Below are positions 1 through 5,080 of a stretch of 5,080 nt of DNA, one piece after another. Made by a program: the position numbers and the translations under genes. The notes below the pieces were generated by a model. It searched no databases. It saw only the letters and a program-made list of their open reading frames with translations, and was not told the DNA's origin. Each line of letters opens with the position of its first letter. The stretch's first letter is position 1. The stretch is from JBCDBL01 sp039183635 (GTDB lineage: Bacteria; Pseudomonadota; Alphaproteobacteria; Caulobacterales; Parvularculaceae): the NCBI GenBank assembly GCA_039183635.1, contig JBCDBL010000186.1, positions 1-5,080 on the forward strand. The letters run 5' to 3'.

Positions 1-627
1 AGCCTGATCGCCGCCATGGCCACAGTGCTGATGGACGCCGATCAACGCGGCCGCCTTACCGCGGTCTCGAACCGCGCAATCCTGGATTCTATCGGCACCC
101 GCATGGACGAAACCCGGGAGATGAACCGCTATCTCATAGGACTGCTTATCTTTCTGGGCCTTCTTGGTACGTTTTGGGGGTTGCTCGGCACCGTAAACGG
201 GGTCGCGCAGACGATCTCCACCTTGAACAGCACGGCCGGCGGCTCGGAAGCACAAGCCGTAACGCAGTTGATCGCAGGGCTTGAGGGGCCGCTCGCCGGC
301 ATGGGCACAGCGTTCTCATCCTCATTGTTCGGCCTCGCCGGCTCCCTCGTGTTGGGGTTCCTCGACCTTCAAGCGGGACAAGCCCAGAACCGTTTTTACA
401 ACGACCTTGAAGAATGGCTGTCCACCATGACGACCTATGCAAGCCCCGTCTCCGGCGAGACGGGCGGCGCGGCCTATTCCGAAGCGCTGCTGGAGCGGAC
501 GGCCGAGAGCCTGCAGCGGCTCGCCGACGAAGCGCCCCGGGAACGGGCGCAGCTCATCAGCGAGTTAAAGGACGAGCTGCGCACTTTGACGCGAACGATC
601 TCTCGTCTCACCGACGACCGGGAGTAG
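1..627 (+). CDS. MotA/TolQ/ExbB-family proton channel protein, 5'-truncated by the window edge
   Basis: This is the C-terminal part (208 codons, frame open from base 1) of an inner-membrane proton-channel subunit of the MotA/TolQ/ExbB family. These proteins form the multimeric ring of an ion-driven stator around a MotB/ExbD-type partner. Two hydrophobic segments are visible. One lies at about 127-200 and contains GLLGTFWGLLGTVNG, which matches the conserved ExbB/TolQ GLLGTVxG element. The other lies at about 292-360 and contains PLAGMGTAFSSSLFGLAGSL, the small-residue and Thr/Ser-rich helix expected to line the proton path. A charged, probably helical cytoplasmic tail follows from about 390 to the stop. 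An ATG at 16 is internal: the frame is open upstream with no stop, and full-length members carry another N-terminal membrane segment. The stop (TAG 625-627) lies 4 bases before the OmpA/MotB-like partner gene, so the two are surely co-transcribed. The pair looks like the non-flagellar alphaproteobacterial type rather than true flagellar MotA; what it powers is unknown. Confidence 0.9.
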   Translation, partial: SLIAAMATVLMDADQRGRLTAVSNRAILDSIGTRMDETREMNRYLIGLLIFLGLLGTFWGLLGTVNGVAQTISTLNSTAGGSEAQAVTQLIAGLEGPLAGMGTAFSSSLFGLAGSLVLGFLDLQAGQAQNRFYNDLEEWLSTMTTYASPVSGETGGAAYSEALLERTAESLQRLADEAPRERAQLISELKDELRTLTRTISRLTDDRE

Positions 628-631
628 CGTC

Positions 632-1666
632 ATGCCCCGCACCGCCCGCGGACGCCGCGCAGAACTCAATTTCTGGCCAGGCTTTGTCGACGCCTTGTCG
701 ACATTACTCCTGGTCATGATTTTCGTCATTTCGATCTTCGTCATCGCGCAGTTCTATCTCGGCCGCGCAATCTCCACCAAAGACGATGAATTGGCGCGAT
801 TGACCGCGCAGATACTGGAACTGACAGAGCAGCTTGGCCTTGCAGAAGCCACAAATACGGATCTGAACAAACAGCTCGCGGCGCTTGCAGCGACCTTGGC
901 GGACACGGAAGATAAGTTAACAGCCTCTGAAAGCTCCGTGGTCGCGCTGACCGCCGCCCTCGCAGCGGCGGAAGCGCAAACAGGCGCCGTTGCGGCGGAT
1001 CTGGCGAAGGAACGGGAGCTGACCCAGGAGCAGGCGGACCAACTCGCCATTCTTAATCAACAAATCGCTGCGCTGCGCCAACAATTGGCGAGCTTGCAGG
1101 AAGCTCTTGACGCCGCCGAAGCCAAGGACAAAGAGCAGGAGGCGCAAATCGCCAACCTGTCACAACGTTTGAACCAGGCTCTCGCACAAAAAGTCCAGGA
1201 ATTAAACCGCGTTCGGTCTCGCTTTTTCGAAGCGCTGCTGGAGGCGCTGGGCGATCGCTCCGACGTCAAGGTGGTGGGCGATCGGTTCATTTTTGAAAGC
1301 GACATTCTGTTTGGATCGTGTTCGGACGAGATTGGCGCGGAAGGAAGGGCGGAGTTAAAAAAACTCGCCGACGTGCTCATCGACATTTCCGGCGATATTC
1401 CATCGGATCTCAACTGGGTTTTGCGCGTGGACGGCCATGCCGACGCCCAGCCCCTCGGCCCTGGCTGCCGCGCGAAATTCCAATCCAATTGGCATTTGTC
1501 CGCGGCCCGCGCCATCGCCGTCGTCCAATATCTGGATCAGGCCGGCGTGCCGAGCCGACGCATGGTCGCCGCCGGGTTCGGACGATACCAACCTCTGGTT
1601 CAAGGCTCCTCCACAACAGCGCTTAGTCAAAATCGTCGCATCGAATTCAAACTGACGGAGCGGTAG
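632..1666 (+). CDS. MotB/OmpA-like stator partner: membrane anchor, coiled coil and peptidoglycan-binding domain
   Basis: This 344-residue protein is the likely partner of the upstream proton-channel subunit. A short basic cytoplasmic N-terminus (TARGRR) leads into one membrane segment at residues about 17-43. That segment carries Asp20 in FVDALSTLLLVMIF, at the position of the proton-binding Asp of MotB, ExbD and TolR. Residues about 48-200 form a long periplasmic coiled coil, rich in Ala, Leu, Gln and Glu with heptad-like spacing. Residues about 210-344 form an OmpA/MotB-type peptidoglycan-binding domain with DGHAD, then NWHLSAARA, GVPSRRM, GFGRYQP and the closing NRRIEFKL. The ATG at 632 is supported by GGGAG at 620-624, 7 bases upstream and inside the end of the previous gene, which suggests coupled translation. 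The only two cysteines, Cys230 and Cys279, are both in the OmpA-like domain and could form a disulfide. Family is clear from the sequence; the cellular role of this orphan stator pair is inferred only in general terms (ion-driven, wall-anchored). Confidence 0.92.
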   Translation: MPRTARGRRAELNFWPGFVDALSTLLLVMIFVISIFVIAQFYLGRAISTKDDELARLTAQILELTEQLGLAEATNTDLNKQLAALAATLADTEDKLTASESSVVALTAALAAAEAQTGAVAADLAKERELTQEQADQLAILNQQIAALRQQLASLQEALDAAEAKDKEQEAQIANLSQRLNQALAQKVQELNRVRSRFFEALLEALGDRSDVKVVGDRFIFESDILFGSCSDEIGAEGRAELKKLADVLIDISGDIPSDLNWVLRVDGHADAQPLGPGCRAKFQSNWHLSAARAIAVVQYLDQAGVPSRRMVAAGFGRYQPLVQGSSTTALSQNRRIEFKLTER

Positions 1667-1721
1667 GCGGCGAAAAGACCCCTTGTTCCCAAAGCCGTTT
1701 GCGCTGGATACGTTTCAAAAC

Positions 1722-1753
1722 GAAGGCGACAAAGAGCTTTCAGTGTTTGTTTT
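1722..1753 (+). terminator. Candidate intrinsic terminator after the stator pair
   Basis: Bases 1722-1727 (GAAGGC) can pair with 1736-1741 (GCTTTC), giving a 6-bp stem with one G-U pair and an 8-base loop. A T-rich run, TGTTTGTTTT, follows at 1744-1753. It sits 55 bases after the stop of the OmpA-like gene and in front of a convergent gene, where a terminator is expected. The stem is weak, so this is tentative. Confidence 0.38.
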
Positions 1754-1769
1754 AATGGACCTGCGGACA

Positions 1770-1791
1770 GCGAACCGGTGATCCGTTTCGC
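1770..1791 (-). terminator. Stem-loop 13 bases past the end of the XRE gene, possible terminator
   Basis: Arms GCGAACCGG (1770-1778) and CCGTTTCGC (1783-1791) pair over 9 positions with a single C-T mismatch, around a TGAT loop. It lies just past the stop of the minus-strand regulator gene, the usual place for a terminator. On that strand no T-run follows directly, so it is not a textbook intrinsic terminator. It could act as a transcript-end stabiliser or work in both directions between the convergent genes. Confidence 0.4.
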
Positions 1792-1803
1792 CTGCAATAC
1801 GCT

Positions 1804-2211
1804 CTAATCTTGCTCTGTGGGCCCTGTGAGGCCGCGCATCATGCGCAAAGCAGCGTCGCGAAATCCGTGATCTTCGATCCGCGACCACAAGTGCAGCACT
1901 TCCTCAGTCTCCGCGCCTTGACCGTCATAATCGGACGCCGGCTCAGCGAACCCATCCGCTTCGCCCCCCTCGGTTTCGAAACCGTCATAAAAGTAACTGA
2001 CGGGCAATCCCAACGCGCGCGCAATATAATACAGGCGCCCGGCGGCGATCCTGTTGACGGCGTCCATATACTTGCTGACCTGTTGAGATTTCACCCCGCT
2101 CGCCTCAGCCAAGGCTTTGTAGGTGATGTTGTGCCGGTCGCAATACTCTTTCAAACGCTGTGCAACATGTCTGTCTGCGGGCGTTAGTTGTTTGGCGCTG
2201 TCGCTTTCCAA
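1804..2211 (-). CDS. XRE-family helix-turn-helix transcriptional regulator
   Basis: A 135-residue DNA-binding protein of the Cro/CI (XRE) type. The five-helix domain spans residues about 15-76: first helix VAQRLKEYCDRH, helix 2 YKALAEASG, recognition helix KSQQVSKYMDAV, then NRIAAGRLYYIARALGLPVSYFYDGF. The QQVxKY, NRI, LxxIARAL and PVSYF pattern matches the short XRE regulators abundant in Alphaproteobacteria (the SinR/PraR-like group). An acidic linker (about 78-104) leads to a C-terminal helix (EEVLHLWSRIEDHGFRDAAL) of the kind found at the end of these proteins. The start is a TTG at 2211-2209. Upstream in frame there is no ATG or GTG before a stop, and the first internal ATG (Met49) would remove most of the HTH. 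Only a weak GGA lies in ribosome-binding position. It is transcribed toward the stator pair and away from tamA, so the shared upstream region could hold its operator. Its targets are not known. Confidence 0.88.
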   Translation of the reverse strand: MESDSAKQLTPADRHVAQRLKEYCDRHNITYKALAEASGVKSQQVSKYMDAVNRIAAGRLYYIARALGLPVSYFYDGFETEGGEADGFAEPASDYDGQGAETEEVLHLWSRIEDHGFRDAALRMMRGLTGPTEQD

Positions 2212-2346
2212 TGGCTTAAGTCCGAATTTGTGGCGCGCGCCGACTCACACAGGGCGTCGACGATGTTTGTGCGTTTAAAGGAAAGAACGCGCGCAGGGTT
2301 TGCAAGGCGGCGCGACCTAGACCTGCGGGCGAAATACAATCTGCAA

Positions 2347-2379
2347 TTTTGTCGTGCATATGCGAACTGGTCGACAAAA
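2347..2379. promoter_or_regulatory. Inverted repeat, candidate operator
   Basis: TTTTGTCG at 2347-2354 is repeated as its exact reverse complement CGACAAAA at 2372-2379, with a 17-base spacer. The spacer contains the perfect 8-base palindrome GCATATGC (2356-2363). The arms lie about 140 bases upstream of the XRE start and about 115 upstream of tamA. Such symmetry is typical of operators for dimeric repressors, and autoregulation by the adjacent XRE protein is a natural guess. The T-rich/A-rich arms could instead form a stem-loop in RNA. No binding is shown. Confidence 0.35.
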
Positions 2380-2428
2380 CCTCCTCAACCATAGGGACTT
2401 TAGCCGCTGGGGCCATGGCAACACCGCG

Positions 2429-2436
2429 TTAACCAT
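2429..2436 (+). promoter_or_regulatory. TTAACCAT octamer, possible CtrA half-site
   Basis: The sequence TTAACCAT equals the half-site form of the CtrA cell-cycle regulator motif described for Caulobacter (full form TTAA-N7-TTAA). It lies 57 bases upstream of the first tamA ATG, in a promoter-like position. A second TTAA at the correct spacing is absent: positions 2440-2443 read TGTT. A single octamer can occur by chance, and the organism is not confirmed to use CtrA. Confidence 0.25.
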
Positions 2437-2492
2437 AATTGTTGCATTTTCACACCATGCGGCCTTATTTGGACCAAATCTTGTAAGCATGC

Positions 2493-4304
2493 ATGACTGA
2501 GTTTGGAGTTCTAGGGCGGCGAAAGCGCCGAAACATGTTGCATGCTGCAAAATACGCCTGTCTTGGCGCGATGGCTTTGGCTTGTGCAGCCTTGCCAGCC
2601 TACGCCGATGCGGGGTTAACCCTATCGGTGCGCGTCGATGGCGTTGATGACGAGGCGTTGCGTAAAACGCTGCTCGCGGAAACACGCCTGAAAGACGCGC
2701 GCCCTGAAACCACAAGCGCAGCCCGACGCCAGGCGCGCGCCGAGGCCGGGCGTATGGAAAAAGTTTTGCGCGCCAGCGGCCGATACGACGGCCAAGTCGA
2801 TGTCGGGATCGACGCCGGCGCAACGCCCGTCGCCGTGGTGTTCGACGTCACGCCGGGACCTGTTTATCGCATTACGGATTACCGCATCAGCTACGTTTCG
2901 ACGCAAACGCCCGACGCGCGCCCTGCACGTTTTTCCGACATTGACGTCACCGCCGACGGCGCGCCTGATGGAGAGACGCTCGCGGCATTGGAGCGGGCCC
3001 TCCTCGCCGCCCTGCGTCGCAAAGGTTATCCAACCGCACGCGCCGTCGATCGCCGCGCCGAAGCCCGCCGCGACACGGCCACTGCAACAGCGGTTTTCGT
3101 CATTGACAGCGGCCCAATGGCCATATTCGACGGCGCCGAGTGGTCAGGCCTTCAATATACGAAGGAAAGCTATGCCGCTTCATATACGCAATGGGAGGAC
3201 GGCGCGCCCGTCGATGTGGTGAAGTTGGAGGCGACACGCGCCGCCCTCGCCGGCGCCGGCCTGTTCACGTCGGTGCAAATCACGCCCGGCGCCCCAAGCG
3301 CCGATGGCGGAACGCCGATCCTCATTGACGTGGAAGAACGCAAACGCCGTACGGTGGGCGCCGGCCTCAGCTACTCGTCCAATCTTGGCGCCGGGGGCCG
3401 GCTCTATTGGGAAAACCGCAATCTGCGCGGGGCAGGTGAGAAACTGCGCTCCGATTTAGACGTGTCGGAGATCGAACAGTCCCTATCGATGCAATATCGC
3501 AAGCCGCGCCCGCGGCGGAGCGCCGATTGGGTTTTAGGCGCCGAGCTTGCGTCTGAAGACAGCGAGGCGTTCCAGGGCGAGCGGCTGACCCTCGCAGCGG
3601 CGGAGGAAAAGCGGTACAATGACGACTGGTCCTCCCGCATTGGCCTTGAGATTGAGGGCGCGCGCACCGAGGATGCGTTGTCGGAAGAAACGAGCGCCCT
3701 TCTATCCTTGCCGGCGCGCCTCACATGGGATGCAACGAACGACCCGCTGAACCCGGTCCGCGGCGCCAGTGTTGCGGTTTCCGCAGCGCCCCATATAGGC
3801 GGCGGCTCCGATGGTTTTGTGGCCTTCGGCCTCGTGCAAGCCGAAGCGGTCGGACATTACGCGCTCAACACAAACGAAACGCTTGTGGCCGCCGGCTGGG
3901 CGCGAACAGGGGTCACGATTGGTCCGGGGACGACTGAGATTCCGGCGACCAAACGGTACTATTCCGGCGGGGGCGGCTCCGTGCGGGCCTATGGCTTCCA
4001 ATTGGCGAGCCCGCTTGACGACGACAATGATCCAATCGGGGGCCGGTCCTTGTTCGAAGCCGGCGCGGAGTTGCGGTTTCCGATCCGCGGCGCCCTCGGC
4101 GGCGTGGTTTTCGCCGAAGGCGGATCGGCGTTCAGCAGCGGCGCCCCGGATTTTGACGAACCGTTCCTCGGCGGCGGCGGCGCAGGTCTGCGGTACTATA
4201 CGCCGATTGGACCTGTACGCCTCGACATCGCCGCGCCCTTTGACCGGCGTGAGGGTGTTGACGATGAGTTTCAATTCTACATCAGTCTTGGGCAGGCTTT
4301 TTGA
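2493..4304 (+). CDS. tamA: TamA, outer-membrane Omp85-family component of the translocation and assembly module
   Basis: A 603-residue Omp85 protein, close in length to E. coli TamA. A basic n-region and hydrophobic stretch (residues about 16-36) end in AYA before Asp39, a likely signal-peptidase I site. Three POTRA-like repeats follow at about 41-120, 125-205 and 210-286. The beta barrel starts near TVGAGLSYSSNLG (287) and runs to the end. Barrel hallmarks are TWDATNDPLNPVRG (411-424), RYYSGGGGSVRAYGF with the L6 motif at 497-500, DPIGGRSLFEAGAELRFPI (from 513), GLRYYTPIGPVRLDIA, and a terminal phenylalanine in FQFYISLGQAF, the expected beta-signal. The canonical VRGY motif reads VRAY here. 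Two starts are possible: ATG 2493, which adds 14 residues with RRKRR, or ATG 2535, which gives a more standard signal peptide; neither has a good ribosome-binding site. TamA sits in the outer membrane and works with TamB, encoded immediately downstream. Family identity is strong; the exact client range is not visible. Confidence 0.93.
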   Translation: MTEFGVLGRRKRRNMLHAAKYACLGAMALACAALPAYADAGLTLSVRVDGVDDEALRKTLLAETRLKDARPETTSAARRQARAEAGRMEKVLRASGRYDGQVDVGIDAGATPVAVVFDVTPGPVYRITDYRISYVSTQTPDARPARFSDIDVTADGAPDGETLAALERALLAALRRKGYPTARAVDRRAEARRDTATATAVFVIDSGPMAIFDGAEWSGLQYTKESYAASYTQWEDGAPVDVVKLEATRAALAGAGLFTSVQITPGAPSADGGTPILIDVEERKRRTVGAGLSYSSNLGAGGRLYWENRNLRGAGEKLRSDLDVSEIEQSLSMQYRKPRPRRSADWVLGAELASEDSEAFQGERLTLAAAEEKRYNDDWSSRIGLEIEGARTEDALSEETSALLSLPARLTWDATNDPLNPVRGASVAVSAAPHIGGGSDGFVAFGLVQAEAVGHYALNTNETLVAAGWARTGVTIGPGTTEIPATKRYYSGGGGSVRAYGFQLASPLDDDNDPIGGRSLFEAGAELRFPIRGALGGVVFAEGGSAFSSGAPDFDEPFLGGGGAGLRYYTPIGPVRLDIAAPFDRREGVDDEFQFYISLGQAF

Positions 4305-5080
4305 TGGTGAAGCGTTGGAGCATACGGATCGCCGTCGCGCTTGCAGGGTTCATTGTGTTCTGTTTCTTTGCAGGCTATACGGCGCTGAATACGGATGAAA
4401 CGCGCAGGGCCCTGTTCGACCGCGGCGCGCGCGCCATTGAAACAGCCGCCGGCGTTCAGGTTTCCTACGACAGCTTGTCCGGCGCCTGGCCCCAGCGCAT
4501 CGTTGCAAACGGCCTTGTCCTCTCGGACGCCGACGGCGTCTGGATGACGGCGGACCAGGCGGAGCTTGCATGGCGTCCGCTTCGCCTGCTCGCTGGAAGC
4601 GTCGACGTCAAAGCCTTCGTTTTGGACGGCGGCGTTCTGATACGGCCGCCGAACGTTGAACGCACGTCGCCCGGGAACGATGAGACGCCCCGCAAAGGCG
4701 TCGATCTTCCCCCGCTGCGCATCGAACGTTTGTCTATCAATCAATTCGCCTTGGGCGAGACCGTTGTCGACGGCGGCGCTATTATCGACATCGAAAGCGC
4801 CTTTGCAGGCGGCGGCCCGTTTTCAGAAGACATTGCTTTTAAAGCCAACATCGCCGCAGTCCTGCCGGTTCTCATGAACACGCCTCTCGCCGATTGGACG
4901 CAGGACAGCGTGACAGCCTCCCTCGACGGCGTTGTCAACGCCGAAGATATGACGCTTTCCTTGAAGATGGCGTCTGTCACAGGAGAAAATGTCGTTGTCC
5001 GCCTTCTCGGCGCGCAGCTGTCCGAAGACCTCAACCTCACGGGCGACCTGTCTATCGCCCTCGACGCCTCCGCCGCGCCC
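4304..5080 (+). CDS. tamB: TamB, periplasm-spanning partner of TamA, 3'-truncated by the window edge
   Basis: The first 259 codons of an open frame that runs off the right edge without a stop. The ATG at 4304-4306 overlaps the TGA of tamA (4302-4304) by one base, with GGGCAGG at 4290-4296 as a possible ribosome-binding site, so translation is probably coupled. Residues 1-8 (MVKRWSIR) are basic and residues about 9-28 form one inner-membrane anchor. Residues about 51-115 contain VSYDSLSGAWPQRIVANGL, then LSDADGVWMTADQAELAWRP and LRLLAGSVDVKAFVL. This is the conserved N-terminal pattern of alphaproteobacterial TamB, including the DxxGVWxxxDxAxLxWxPLxLLxGxxxV signature. Residues from about 136 (LPPLRIERLSINQFALGE) begin the repetitive beta-rich AsmA-like/beta-taco region. 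Full-length TamB proteins usually exceed 1,100 residues, so most of the gene, including the C-terminal DUF490 (TamB) domain that contacts TamA, lies outside. Immediate linkage to tamA confirms the assignment. Confidence 0.92.
   Translation, partial: MVKRWSIRIAVALAGFIVFCFFAGYTALNTDETRRALFDRGARAIETAAGVQVSYDSLSGAWPQRIVANGLVLSDADGVWMTADQAELAWRPLRLLAGSVDVKAFVLDGGVLIRPPNVERTSPGNDETPRKGVDLPPLRIERLSINQFALGETVVDGGAIIDIESAFAGGGPFSEDIAFKANIAAVLPVLMNTPLADWTQDSVTASLDGVVNAEDMTLSLKMASVTGENVVVRLLGAQLSEDLNLTGDLSIALDASAAP

Larger units (their letters stand above)
2212..2492. other. Divergent intergenic region between the XRE gene and tamA
   Basis: These 281 bases must carry the promoters of both the XRE gene (leftward) and tamA (rightward). 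They hold an inverted repeat at 2347-2379, a TTAACCAT octamer at 2429-2436, a GANTC site at 2242-2246 and an AT-richer stretch at about 2429-2490 just before tamA. I could not identify a convincing -35/-10 pair in either direction. The best rightward candidate, TTGCAT at 2442-2447 with TATTTG 18 bases on, is poor. Short reading frames here (for example 2416-2216 on the minus strand) lack a ribosome-binding site and the codon bias of the neighbours, and I do not call them genes. Confidence 0.7.

Noticed and set aside
1..1666. Zorya defence system (ZorA/ZorB)
   Set aside because: The pair shares the MotA/MotB design, but the first protein lacks the very long ZorA-type tail, no ZorC, ZorD or ZorE gene follows, and the sequence style matches the housekeeping alphaproteobacterial stator pair. 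The left side is unseen.
1711..1722. CGTTTCAAAACG small hairpin in the convergent gap
   Set aside because: Only 4 paired bases with a 4-base loop and no T-run; too weak next to the better candidates at 1722 and 1770.
1921..1990. ACCGTCATAA occurring twice 60 bases apart
   Set aside because: Both copies are inside the XRE gene and encode Tyr-Asp-Gly on the minus strand; likely coincidence of a short tripeptide rather than an operator pair.
2216..2416. 66-codon minus-strand frame just upstream of the XRE gene
   Set aside because: No ribosome-binding site, roughly even third-position composition unlike the G+C-rich neighbours, and no recognisable domain. Kept only as a possible leader in the TTG-start finding.
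2569..2585. Lipoprotein signal at Cys31 of TamA
   Set aside because: Residues before the cysteine (A-L-A) lack the usual Leu at -3, and a signal-peptidase I site AYA follows a few residues on, as expected for an Omp85 protein.
2317..2823. 168-codon minus-strand frame over the tamA 5' end and promoter region
   Set aside because: Arg/His-rich low-quality peptide antisense to the TamA signal peptide and first POTRA; no start context or domain.
3702..4274. 190-codon minus-strand frame inside tamA
   Set aside because: Fully antisense to strongly conserved Omp85 barrel sequence; long antisense frames are expected in G+C-rich coding DNA, and the peptide is arginine/alanine-rich with no domain.
4277..4744. 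155-codon minus-strand frame over the tamA-tamB junction
   Set aside because: Opposite to the well-supported tamB N-terminus and tamA end; composition fits an antisense shadow.

Overview
The window looks like a chromosomal stretch of an alphaproteobacterium. Base composition is G+C-rich (around 60% by eye), coding is dense, and all five genes match families typical of that class. The MotA-like/OmpA-like pair, the short XRE regulator and the TamA sequence style are all of alphaproteobacterial type. Candidate CtrA and CcrM sites between genes would fit a Caulobacterales, Hyphomonadaceae or Parvularculaceae-type organism, but that placement is a guess. There is no sign of phage, plasmid, transposon, CRISPR or RNA genes.

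Left part (1-1666, + strand): the 3' part of a MotA/TolQ/ExbB-family proton-channel subunit whose beginning lies off the left edge, followed 4 bases later by its partner. The partner has one membrane anchor carrying the expected proton-binding aspartate, a long periplasmic coiled coil and a C-terminal OmpA/MotB-type peptidoglycan-binding domain. Together they resemble an ion-driven stator anchored in the cell wall, of the non-flagellar type common in this class. What it drives is not evident here.

Middle (1667-2492): a 137-base convergent gap with two candidate terminator stem-loops. Next comes a minus-strand gene for a 135-residue XRE helix-turn-helix regulator with an apparent TTG start. 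A 281-base divergent intergenic region follows, holding an 8+8 inverted repeat around an 8-base palindrome, a TTAACCAT (CtrA half-site-like) octamer and a GANTC methylation site.

Right part (2493-5080, + strand): tamA, an Omp85-family outer-membrane protein with signal peptide, three POTRA-like repeats and a C-terminal beta barrel. It is followed by the start of tamB, whose ATG overlaps the tamA stop by one base and which runs off the right edge. TamA and TamB form the translocation and assembly module: TamB spans the periplasm from the inner membrane and TamA is the outer-membrane barrel. The system is implicated in outer-membrane protein insertion and phospholipid transport.

The theme is envelope biology: a cell-wall-anchored stator pair, a regulator and the Tam system. 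I do not see a clearly undescribed system. The points most worth a second look are the orphan stator pair, the regulatory structure in the divergent intergenic region, and the changed VRGY motif in TamA.
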